Shown: in pieces, positions 5,825-11,905 of the stretch
Layout of the letters: each line of letters starts with the position of its first letter
How positions within the stretch are numbered: the stretch's first letter is position 1
Assembly: GCA_016930955.1 (NCBI GenBank)
Contig: JAFGFR010000249.1
Location: 1-11,905, forward strand
Length of the DNA stretch: 11,905 nt
Source of the DNA: Victivallales bacterium
Lineage (GTDB): Bacteria > Verrucomicrobiota > Lentisphaeria > Victivallales > JAADHT01
Reading direction: 5' to 3'
Position numbers and translations under genes: made by a program
Notes under the pieces: model-generated
Told to the model about the DNA's origin: nothing
What the model saw: only the letters and a program-made list of their open reading frames with translations
Database searches by the model: none

Positions 5825-7714
5825 TTAAACAACGACTGATTCCGGGTCCTCAACCGCAGGAGAGGGCTCCTTCGCCGCAGTCTGTTCGGCAGGCACCTCA
5901 GGCTCTTGAACCGAAGCAGCCTCCGACTTGGCTTCCTTGGATTTGGACTTGGCGCCTTTGGCCGGCTTCTTGGTCTTGCCTTCCTGTTCCTCTTCGGCGC
6001 CGATGGCGTTGTCGAACGCCTCGCCCATGCCAACCATCGCACCGCCCTTCATGGCGACCGAGACCTCCTCGCCTGCAGCCCTTATCGCATCCTCGGTGAA
6101 GTCCTCGCTGACGGCCTTGATGCTCAAGCCGATACGCCGCTCGTCCTTGTCCATCTTGATGACCCTGGCCTCCACCTCGTCGCCTATCTTCAGCACGTCC
6201 TTCACGCGTTCCACACGCTCGGCGCTGATCTGGGAGATATGGATAAGGCCGTCAATCTTATGCGAGAGCTCCACGAAGGCCCCGAAGGCGGTTATCTTCG
6301 CGATCTTGCCCTTGACGATGTCGCCGATCTTGTAAAGTTTCTCTATCTCTTCCCAAGGGTCGACCTCGGCCTGCTTCATCCCCAACGAGATCCTCTGCTG
6401 TGCGGCATCTATATCGAGAATCACCGCCTCAACCTCATCCCCGGGCTTGACGACCTCGTTCGGGTTGTTGATCTTGCGTGTCCATGACATGTCGGAGATA
6501 TGTATCATGCCGTCAATGTCGTTCTCGATCTCGACGAAGGCCCCATAGCTGGTCATGTTCCTGACCTTGCCTTTGATTCTTGTGCCGACGGGATATTTCT
6601 GGGCCAGTGCCTCCCAGGGGTTCTGCTCGGTCTGACGGAGACCCAGAGACACCTTCTTCTGATCCTTCTTGATGTCAAGAACAACAGCCTCGACCTCGTC
6701 GCCCAGGTTAAGCACATCCCCGGCCTTCGTGACTCGCTTCGTCCATGACATCTCGGAGACGTGTATCAGACCCTCGATGCCGTCGAATATCTCCATGAAG
6801 GCGCCATAGGGCATGATGTTGACGATACGCCCCTTTACTTTCGACCCTATCGGGAATTTCTGCTCGATGTTGTCCCAGGGGTTCTCGGTTTTCTGCTTCA
6901 GTCCCAGCGACACACGGCTCTTGACCTCGTCAATGTCGAGGATCATCACCTCCAGATCCTGCCCGACCTCGACCATCTCGCCGGGATGGGATATGCGCCC
7001 CCACGACATGTCGGTTATATGTAGCAGCCCGTCAAGCCCGCCCAGGTCCACGAACACGCCGAAGTCGGTGATGTTCTTCACAACACCCTTGCGGATCTGG
7101 CCGATCTCTATGTCCTTCATTATCTCCGTGCGCTTCTCCGCTATGCTCTCCTCGAGAAGCTCACGCCTTGAAACAACTATGTTCTTCCTGTCGTCGTTGA
7201 TCTTCAATATCTTGAACTCGTATTCCTTGTCAAGGTAGTCATCGAGGTTCTTCACCGGCATGACATCTACCTGCGACCCGGGCAAGAAGGCCTCTATGCC
7301 GTCAACGTCGACAAGTATCCCCCCGCGGACACGACTCTTCATCACGCCCTTGACAATAGCGCCCTCGGCACTTTCCTCGGTGATCTTGGCCCATGACTTC
7401 TGGAACTCGGCCTTCTTGGCGCTGATGCCAGGCATGCTGTTGTCGTTCTCCAACTCCTCGAGCAGCACATCCACCTCGTCGCCGACCTTGAGGTCATCCC
7501 AGCCCTGGAACTCCTCTTTTGAAAGGTAGCCCTCAGCCTTGTATCCGATATCGAGCAGAGCGCCGGAATCTCGTTTCTCCACCACCTTCCCCTTGATGAT
7601 CGAGCCTTCCACAAAATCCGTCCGCACCTGACCGGAAAGCAACTCCTCCATAGAGGGAATGTTGTTGAGGTCCACGTAGGTCGAGGCCCCCTCCAGTGTT
7701 TCTTCTGTTGTCAT
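5825..7714 (-). CDS. rpsA: 30S ribosomal protein S1
   Basis: The protein has 629 residues from the chosen ATG. It binds mRNA on the 30S subunit and helps it dock for initiation. Six S1 (OB-fold) repeats are visible near residues 35-101, 117-184, 203-273, 288-360, 374-447 and 461-534. Repeats 3-6 show the typical G-x-FGxFV/YGAFxE, DG-(L/M)-(I/L)-H-(I/V)-(S/T), MSW and (V/I)SLG pattern; the first two are more diverged, as usual in S1. A low-complexity tail (about 541-629), rich in Lys, Glu, Ala and Pro, is longer than in many S1 proteins. The frame extends 29 codons upstream, but that stretch is GC-rich, Arg/Gly-rich and unlike S1, and the ATG at 7714 begins an S1-like acidic N-terminus. No clear Shine-Dalgarno precedes it; the leader is A-rich (AACAAGAACAAACAAA), which is common for rpsA. 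Confidence 0.97.
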   Translation of the reverse strand: MTTEETLEGASTYVDLNNIPSMEELLSGQVRTDFVEGSIIKGKVVEKRDSGALLDIGYKAEGYLSKEEFQGWDDLKVGDEVDVLLEELENDNSMPGISAKKAEFQKSWAKITEESAEGAIVKGVMKSRVRGGILVDVDGIEAFLPGSQVDVMPVKNLDDYLDKEYEFKILKINDDRKNIVVSRRELLEESIAEKRTEIMKDIEIGQIRKGVVKNITDFGVFVDLGGLDGLLHITDMSWGRISHPGEMVEVGQDLEVMILDIDEVKSRVSLGLKQKTENPWDNIEQKFPIGSKVKGRIVNIMPYGAFMEIFDGIEGLIHVSEMSWTKRVTKAGDVLNLGDEVEAVVLDIKKDQKKVSLGLRQTEQNPWEALAQKYPVGTRIKGKVRNMTSYGAFVEIENDIDGMIHISDMSWTRKINNPNEVVKPGDEVEAVILDIDAAQQRISLGMKQAEVDPWEEIEKLYKIGDIVKGKIAKITAFGAFVELSHKIDGLIHISQISAERVERVKDVLKIGDEVEARVIKMDKDERRIGLSIKAVSEDFTEDAIRAAGEEVSVAMKGGAMVGMGEAFDNAIGAEEEQEGKTKKPAKGAKSKSKEAKSEAASVQEPEVPAEQTAAKEPSPAVEDPESVVV

Positions 7715-7840
7715 TTTGTTTGTTCTTGTTGATTTGTTAGTCCTAACTTCCGGGCCGCCAGCCCGCCGCCGCCCCCCGACCATCCCGGGGAGCACATACA
7801 TGCCCGGCAGCTCATAAGAACCGCCGGCAAAACCATCAAA
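7715..7840 (-). promoter_or_regulatory. rpsA leader with a possible promoter
   Basis: On the minus strand, TTGATG (7834-7839) lies 17 bp from TATGAG (7811-7816), a modest promoter match. The transcript would have a leader of about 90 nt with a very G+C-rich middle (about 7745-7792, GGCGGC-type repeats able to fold) and then an A-rich, Shine-Dalgarno-free stretch before the ATG. In well-studied bacteria rpsA is autoregulated through its structured leader; this arrangement would suit that, but it is inference. Confidence 0.35.
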
Positions 7841-7843
7841 TAC

Positions 7844-7892
7844 AAAAAAAGCCGCTTAAGATATACTGCCCCCTGCGGATTGCAAGCCGCAG
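7844..7892 (-). terminator. Possible terminator after the EF-G-like gene
   Basis: Reading leftward past the EF-G-like stop codon, the hairpin CTGCGG/CCGCAG (7873-7892, 8-nt loop) is followed by AAGCGGC and then a run of seven T on the minus strand (7844-7850). The T-run is not directly at the base of the first stem; a weaker alternative stem CCGC/GCGG would abut it. This is a plausible but not textbook intrinsic terminator separating the gene from rpsA. Confidence 0.35.
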
Positions 7893-7909
7893 ATCAGAAA
7901 GTCCCACGG

Positions 7910-9931
7910 CTATTCCTCCACAGTCTCCTTCTGGTAGGAGTCTATTATCTCCTTTGCCACATTCGAAGGGACCATCTCGTATCTCGTGAACTCCATCTCG
8001 AAAGTCCCGCGGCCCTGGGTCATGCTGCGGAGCTCGGTGGCGTATCTCGACATCTCAGCAAGGGGGATTTCGGCGTTGACAACCTGCAGGCCCTCCTCCG
8101 CGCTCATGCCGAGTATGCGGCCGCGTTTCTGGTTTAAATCCCCGGTGATGTCGCCCATATACTCGTCCGGGATCATAATCTTGACCTTCTGTATCGGCTC
8201 GAGCAGTATCGGCTTGGCATTCTCCATCGCCTTCCTGAACGCTGTCCTGGAGGCAATCTTGAAAGCCATTTCGGAAGAGTCCACCGGGTGGTGCTTGCCG
8301 TCATAGACGGAAATTTTGACGTTCTGCACAGTGCACCCTGCCAAGGGGCCCTTCTGCATAGCCTCCACGACCCCCTTCTCCACTGCCGGTATGAAGTTTT
8401 TCGGGATGTTGCCCCCTACGACATCGTTGACGAACTCGAAACCTTCCGGGTTGGGGGATATTTTCAGGAATACCTCGCCGAACTGGCCATGCCCGCCGGA
8501 CTGCTTCTTGTGGCGGTAGCTCGCGTCCCCGACACCGGTGATGGTCTCCTTGTAAGGGATCTTCGGAGCCGCGAAATTCACGTCCACCTTAGCGTTCTCC
8601 TTCAGCTTCTTCAGCACCTGGGTCAGATGCTGGTCGCCCATCCCAGAAAGGATCAGCTCGTGGGTCTCGGCGTTGCGCTCGATCTTGATGCCAGGATCGC
8701 TCTCGGCCAGCTTCGCCAAGCCGGTGCCAATCTTTTCCTCCTCGCCGCTCTTCACTGCCGTTATGGCATAAGACATGACCGTGTTGGGGAATGTTATCCT
8801 CTTCAATGCCTTTGCGGAACTCGACAGCGAAAGCGTGTCATTGAGCGCTGTGCCCTTGAGTTTTGGAATCCCCACGACCATTCCTGCCTCGGCCTGTGCA
8901 ATCGCTTCCTGCCCTTTGCCGTTCATCAGGAACAAAGACCCGAAACGCTCTTTCGACCCCTTGCTTATGTTGAACACCTCCGAGTCGGATCTGAATTCCC
9001 CTGAGACTATTCGCATGAAGGTGAGCTGCCCGATAAAAGGATCCACAATGGATTTGAATACCATGCCCGTCGCCTGGCTGCCATCAAGCTTCATCTTGTC
9101 GCCGTTTTCAAGCTCCGTCTCTCCCCTGGCCATGGGATCGGCCATCAGATTGACTATCCCGTCCATAAGCTCGTCTATGCCGATGTCCTTCTCGACGCTG
9201 CCGGCGAATACCGGCACGAGGGTACCGTCGAGGATGGATTTGTGCAGGCCACGCGATATCTCCTCGTCGCTGAGCTCCTCGCCATCGAGATAGCGCATCA
9301 TCAGATCCTCGTCGGACTCGGCTATGGAGTCCATGAGCTGCTCGCGGTACTTGCCGACCTCAGCTTCAAGCTCGGGGGGGATATCCTTGCCTCTAAGTAC
9401 ATTCACGATCCCGGAAAAAGACCCTTCCTTGCCCACCGGAAGGGTGAATGGGATGCATACCGTCTTGCCGAAGACATCCTGGAGTTGAGCCAGAACCTTG
9501 AAGAAATCTCCCAGCTCCCTGTCAATACGGTTTATCAGGACACAGCGTGGGACACCCCTTTCCTTCGCAAGCCCCCAAGCCCTCGATGTGCCTATCTCTA
9601 TCCCATTGACCGCATCCACCACGACAAGAAGGTTGTCGGAATAGCTCACTGCGGATATCGTCTCGCAGATGAATTCCCCGTAGCCGGGAGTGTCGCAGAA
9701 GAACAAATGGCAGTCCTTCCAGCGGCAGTTTAACAACGACGCATAGATGCTGCTCATCTTCTCGTGCTCATCGGGGGCGAAGTCGGAGACGCTGGTCTTC
9801 TGGTCAACCCTGCCACAACGGTCAACAGCGCCAGCCTTGTAGAGCATAAGGTCGCACAGAGAGGTCTTGCCGCTTCCAGTATGCCCGGCAACAGCGAAGT
9901 TACGGATCCTGTCAGTCTTTATGTCTGTCAT
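7910..9931 (-). CDS. Elongation factor G-like GTPase (EF-G-2 type)
   Basis: The 673-residue protein has the domain order of EF-G: GTPase domain, domain II, then domains III-V ending in a typical EF-G C-terminus (MTQGRGTFEMEFTRYEMVP). GTPase motifs are G1 GHTGSGKT (16-23), G3 DTPGYGEF (80-87) and G4 NRID (134-137). G3 has Tyr84 where canonical EF-G has the catalytic His (DTPGH), and the usual RGITI switch motif reads MSSIY (59-63). Both are features of the EF-G-2/EF-G-like branch, whose role is unclear and which usually coexists with a true EF-G elsewhere. The start at 9931 is chosen because GAGGA precedes it on the minus strand; a GTG at 9985 would add 18 residues unlike EF-G. It lies upstream of rpsA on the same strand, with a 195-bp gap. 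Confidence 0.92.
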   Translation of the reverse strand: MTDIKTDRIRNFAVAGHTGSGKTSLCDLMLYKAGAVDRCGRVDQKTSVSDFAPDEHEKMSSIYASLLNCRWKDCHLFFCDTPGYGEFICETISAVSYSDNLLVVVDAVNGIEIGTSRAWGLAKERGVPRCVLINRIDRELGDFFKVLAQLQDVFGKTVCIPFTLPVGKEGSFSGIVNVLRGKDIPPELEAEVGKYREQLMDSIAESDEDLMMRYLDGEELSDEEISRGLHKSILDGTLVPVFAGSVEKDIGIDELMDGIVNLMADPMARGETELENGDKMKLDGSQATGMVFKSIVDPFIGQLTFMRIVSGEFRSDSEVFNISKGSKERFGSLFLMNGKGQEAIAQAEAGMVVGIPKLKGTALNDTLSLSSSAKALKRITFPNTVMSYAITAVKSGEEEKIGTGLAKLAESDPGIKIERNAETHELILSGMGDQHLTQVLKKLKENAKVDVNFAAPKIPYKETITGVGDASYRHKKQSGGHGQFGEVFLKISPNPEGFEFVNDVVGGNIPKNFIPAVEKGVVEAMQKGPLAGCTVQNVKISVYDGKHHPVDSSEMAFKIASRTAFRKAMENAKPILLEPIQKVKIMIPDEYMGDITGDLNQKRGRILGMSAEEGLQVVNAEIPLAEMSRYATELRSMTQGRGTFEMEFTRYEMVPSNVAKEIIDSYQKETVEE

Positions 9932-10023
9932 TACGCATCCTCGTTTCTTGTATGCCGCGCAGACTCCCATAATGGATAAATCCACCGGCAGTTACCATGA
10001 ACAAAACCAAATTAAAGGAAGAA

Positions 10024-10051
10024 AAAATAGCCGATTATTCGGATATTGCAA
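10024..10051 (-). promoter_or_regulatory. Putative promoter of the EF-G-like gene
   Basis: On the minus strand, TTGCAA (10046-10051) and TATTTT (10024-10029) are 16 bp apart, in an AT-rich stretch. The predicted start is near 10017, about 85 nt before the ATG. The spacer carries the CCGATTATTCGG dyad. Confidence 0.45.
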
Positions 10052-10070
10052 AAAAATGCCGGTTAATATC

Positions 10071-10098
10071 TTGTATTTTCTTTGAAAGACACTATATA
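10071..10098 (+). promoter_or_regulatory. Putative promoter of the PP2C gene
   Basis: TTGTAT (10071-10076) and TATATA (10093-10098) are separated by 16 bp. The predicted start near 10105 gives a leader of about 150 nt before the phosphatase ATG. prmA may be read from the same promoter. Confidence 0.45.
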
Positions 10099-10254
10099 GT
10101 GGGGCTGTCATGAGACAAAAAATCTGCCAGCATTGATGTTTTGTGTTGGATCTGTGTCGTTTTTCCGGGCGGCTCCTGACGCCGACGCCCTTTACAGATG
10201 CCCCTTGCGAGGGGTAGCCGGGATTTTATTCAAATGAGAAAGAGGGAATCCAAA

Positions 10255-11013
10255 ATGACAGGCTGCATATCCCCCATGGATGTCGTGGCAGACTCGCATG
10301 TGGGACTCATCAGGGAAATCAACGAAGACAGCTACGTCTATTGCGTCAACACAGGCAGCCGCAACACGCTTGTAGCCGTGGCGGACGGTATCGGCGGACA
10401 CGAGGGGGGGGATATCGCCAGCTCACTGTGCATAAGAACCCTCGCCTCCGAATGGCGCAACGGCGACTTTGCAGGCACGAAATCTTCCGGGAAGATCAGG
10501 AAATTCCTCGAGAGCCAGGTCAATAAGGCCAACCAGATGATCTACGACCTCAACAGGTCCTATAATATTCAGCACCCCATGGGCACGACGATAGTCGCCG
10601 GAGTATTCTCGCCGCAGAGTTTGTGTCTTGCCCACGCGGGAGACAGCAGATGCTACTGCCTGAGGGACGGCGACCTGATACAGCTTACCCAGGATCACAG
10701 CTATGTTGCCGAGCTTGTAAGGAACAATCTTATCAGCTCCGAGGAGGCAAGAGTGCATCCATTCTCCCATATCATCTCCAAGTCTGTCGGGCCGGTTATG
10801 GGCCTTGATGTGGAGCTGCGTACTTTCCCGAGGCAGCGTGATGACCGCTATTTGTTCTGCTCCGACGGGCTCAACACGCATCTCGATGATGTCGAGATCG
10901 AAACAATACTTAGCGGCGCCGCCAGCGCTTACGATGCCGTCAGGGAGCTCCTTTACGCCTCGTTGCGCGGCGGCGGCGAGGACAACATCACCGTGCTTTG
11001 CGTCTATACCTGA
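10255..11013 (+). CDS. PP2C-family Ser/Thr protein phosphatase
   Basis: This is a 252-residue stand-alone PPM/PP2C domain, the usual size of bacterial Stp/PrpC-type enzymes. It removes phosphate from Ser/Thr using two metal ions. The hallmark motifs are in order: REINEDS (N23, D25), VADGIGGHEGG (D44, G45), GTTIV (110-114), HAGDSRCY (D130), LTQDHS (144-149), FCSDGL (D204) and GGEDNITVL (D243, N244). All metal-binding aspartates are present, so it should be active. No membrane segment or sensor domain is seen. ATG 10255 is chosen because AGAGGGA (10241-10247) lies 7 nt upstream; in-frame ATGs at 10198 and 10234 have poorer ribosome sites. It is the obvious counterpart of the kinase at 377-1384, though about 9 kb away. 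prmA follows 65 nt later. Confidence 0.95.
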   Translation: MTGCISPMDVVADSHVGLIREINEDSYVYCVNTGSRNTLVAVADGIGGHEGGDIASSLCIRTLASEWRNGDFAGTKSSGKIRKFLESQVNKANQMIYDLNRSYNIQHPMGTTIVAGVFSPQSLCLAHAGDSRCYCLRDGDLIQLTQDHSYVAELVRNNLISSEEARVHPFSHIISKSVGPVMGLDVELRTFPRQRDDRYLFCSDGLNTHLDDVEIETILSGAASAYDAVRELLYASLRGGGEDNITVLCVYT

Positions 11014-11032
11014 CATCCCTCATGCGAGTCTT

Positions 11033-11060
11033 AAGGCGGCATGGGCGGCCGCTTATTTAG
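11033..11060 (+). terminator. Weak hairpin between the phosphatase gene and prmA
   Basis: AAG-g-CGGC (11033-11040, one bulged G) pairs with GCCGCTT (11048-11054) around a 7-nt loop, followed by the U-rich ATTTAG. It may be an inefficient terminator or attenuator; with only 65 bp between the genes, read-through into prmA is likely. Confidence 0.3.
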
Positions 11061-11078
11061 CCATCCGAGCCAATTTCT

Positions 11079-11905
11079 ATGGACGTTGAAACCATATATT
11101 GCTGTGAGATAAGCGATGTTTCCGGTGACCCGGAGGCCAGCATCGAGTATCTGTCGTCATTTGAAATGCCCTTCAGCACCTTCACAAATGCAGACGGTGG
11201 GGGCATCAGGCATGTGTTCTACCTCGAGGACCTCTGTTCTTCGGAGTCCATAAGTTCGATACTCGCCGACATCCCGGATTACTGGAAAAGCATCGGGGTC
11301 AGATTCGACACGATAAATCTCACGACCATAGCCGGAAAGGACTGGGCCGAGGCATGGAAACAGCATTTCCCTGTCCAGCATGTCAGTGAAAAGCTGGTCG
11401 TCAGGCCGGGGTGGCTGGAATACACACCGCGATCGGACGATGAGATAGTCCTGCGGCTCGACCCGGGGATGAGTTTCGGCACAGGTCGCCATGAGACAAC
11501 TCGTTTCTGCCTCAGAATGATCGAGTCTGTCCCCGACAAAGATACCAAGAACTTTCTCGATATTGGCTGCGGATCCGGGATACTCGCCATCGCGGCGCTC
11601 AAGATGGGCTTCGCAGCAGTCTCCGCCTTCGACAACGACCCTGCATGCGTACAGTGCGCTGTACAAAATATGCGCGACAACCGGATTGACCCCGCCGAAC
11701 TCGAAGTCGGGCTCGCCGAACTTTCAGGCGAGCTCCCCCCGCCTACTTTCTCCGGCCCCTTCGACGTTGTCGCCATGAACGTCCTCTCAAGCGTGGTCAT
11801 CAAGAATATCAGAACCCTCATGGCATTGCTGAAACCCGGCGGGTCTGCCATCCTCGCAGGTATCCTCGGCAATGAGTTTCAAGCGCTTCGAAGCGCTATG
11901 GAGAA
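11079..11905 (+). CDS. prmA: Ribosomal protein L11 methyltransferase, 3' end beyond the window
   Basis: 275 codons are present with no stop before the window ends, so the gene is cut by the edge, not broken. It encodes a SAM-dependent enzyme that methylates ribosomal protein L11. Residues 1-75 form the L11-recognition domain. Then come the PrmA linker motif KDWAEAWKQHFP (87-98), the family signature DPGMSFGTGRHETT (128-141), the SAM-binding motif LDIGCGSGILAIAALKMG (160-177), an acidic DNDP after strand 2 (185-188) and MNVLSSVV (233-240), where many PrmA proteins have NILA. About 15-30 C-terminal residues are probably missing. ATG 11079 is the first ATG after an in-frame stop at 11058-11060; no good Shine-Dalgarno is visible. 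It may be co-transcribed with the phosphatase gene. Confidence 0.93.
   Translation, partial: MDVETIYCCEISDVSGDPEASIEYLSSFEMPFSTFTNADGGGIRHVFYLEDLCSSESISSILADIPDYWKSIGVRFDTINLTTIAGKDWAEAWKQHFPVQHVSEKLVVRPGWLEYTPRSDDEIVLRLDPGMSFGTGRHETTRFCLRMIESVPDKDTKNFLDIGCGSGILAIAALKMGFAAVSAFDNDPACVQCAVQNMRDNRIDPAELEVGLAELSGELPPPTFSGPFDVVAMNVLSSVVIKNIRTLMALLKPGGSAILAGILGNEFQALRSAME

Larger units (their letters stand above)
9932..10254. other. Divergent intergenic region between EF-G-like and PP2C genes
   Basis: This 323-bp stretch contains back-to-back promoters (10024-10051 leftward, 10071-10098 rightward) and a roughly 150-nt leader on the phosphatase side. The leftward spacer includes CCGATTATTCGG, a small dyad that could be an operator but may be chance. 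No RNA gene or extra coding sequence was recognised. Confidence 0.6.

Noticed and set aside
5906..6487. Plus-strand open frame of 193 codons inside rpsA
   Set aside because: It is fully antisense to the strongly supported S1 gene; its Leu/Asp/His-rich composition is what the complement of S1 codons gives.
8288..9004. Plus-strand open frame of 238 codons inside the EF-G-like gene
   Set aside because: It is entirely antisense to an intact EF-G-like coding sequence, with no domain signature of its own.
11157..11872. Two long minus-strand open frames opposite prmA
   Set aside because: The plus strand encodes all PrmA motifs in one frame; the antisense frames overlap each other and show no family signature.

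Overview
The window is about 11.9 kb of moderately GC-rich bacterial DNA (by eye about 55% GC, with frequent AGG Arg and ATA Ile codons). It looks chromosomal: it carries rpsA, prmA and an EF-G paralogue, and no phage, plasmid, insertion-sequence or CRISPR signature. Zinc-ribbon-tagged Ser/Thr kinases, a DUF3592-LemA-M48 gene set and an EF-G-2-type factor would fit a Gram-negative bacterium of the PVC type (Lentisphaerae, Kiritimatiellae or a relative). That is an impression from gene content, not a demonstrated assignment.

Layout. Positions 1-334 hold no convincing complete gene, but contain imperfect palindromic repeats and a promoter. At 377-1384 (+) is a Hanks-type Ser/Thr kinase behind an N-terminal zinc ribbon. 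Converging on it from 1407-2540 (-) is a paralogue of the same design that has lost all catalytic residues, a zinc-ribbon pseudokinase. A 353-bp divergent promoter region follows. Then comes a four-gene plus-strand operon: a DUF3592 membrane protein (2894-3424), a double zf-TFIIB zinc-ribbon protein (3444-3836), LemA (3877-4449) and an HtpX-like M48 metalloprotease with an added C-terminal zinc ribbon (4515-5756). A long hairpin of the same repeat family (5761-5812) separates it from the convergent rpsA (5825-7714, -). Upstream of rpsA on the same strand is an EF-G-like GTPase (7910-9931, -). A 323-bp divergent region leads to a PP2C protein phosphatase (10255-11013, +) and the start of prmA (11079 to the window end, +, truncated by the window).

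How the genes may work together. Kinase, pseudokinase and PP2C phosphatase give the parts of a reversible Ser/Thr phosphorylation circuit, with the pseudokinase a natural candidate for scaffold or allosteric partner. The DUF3592/zf-TFIIB/LemA/M48 operon looks like an envelope protein-quality module. rpsA, the EF-G-like factor and prmA belong to translation. Four of the first six proteins carry small Cys-rich zinc ribbons, which suggests a locally shared module. The links between circuit, protease operon and translation genes are inferred from proximity only.

Several starts were placed inside the longest open frames because a Shine-Dalgarno sequence or an overlapping promoter supports the internal start.
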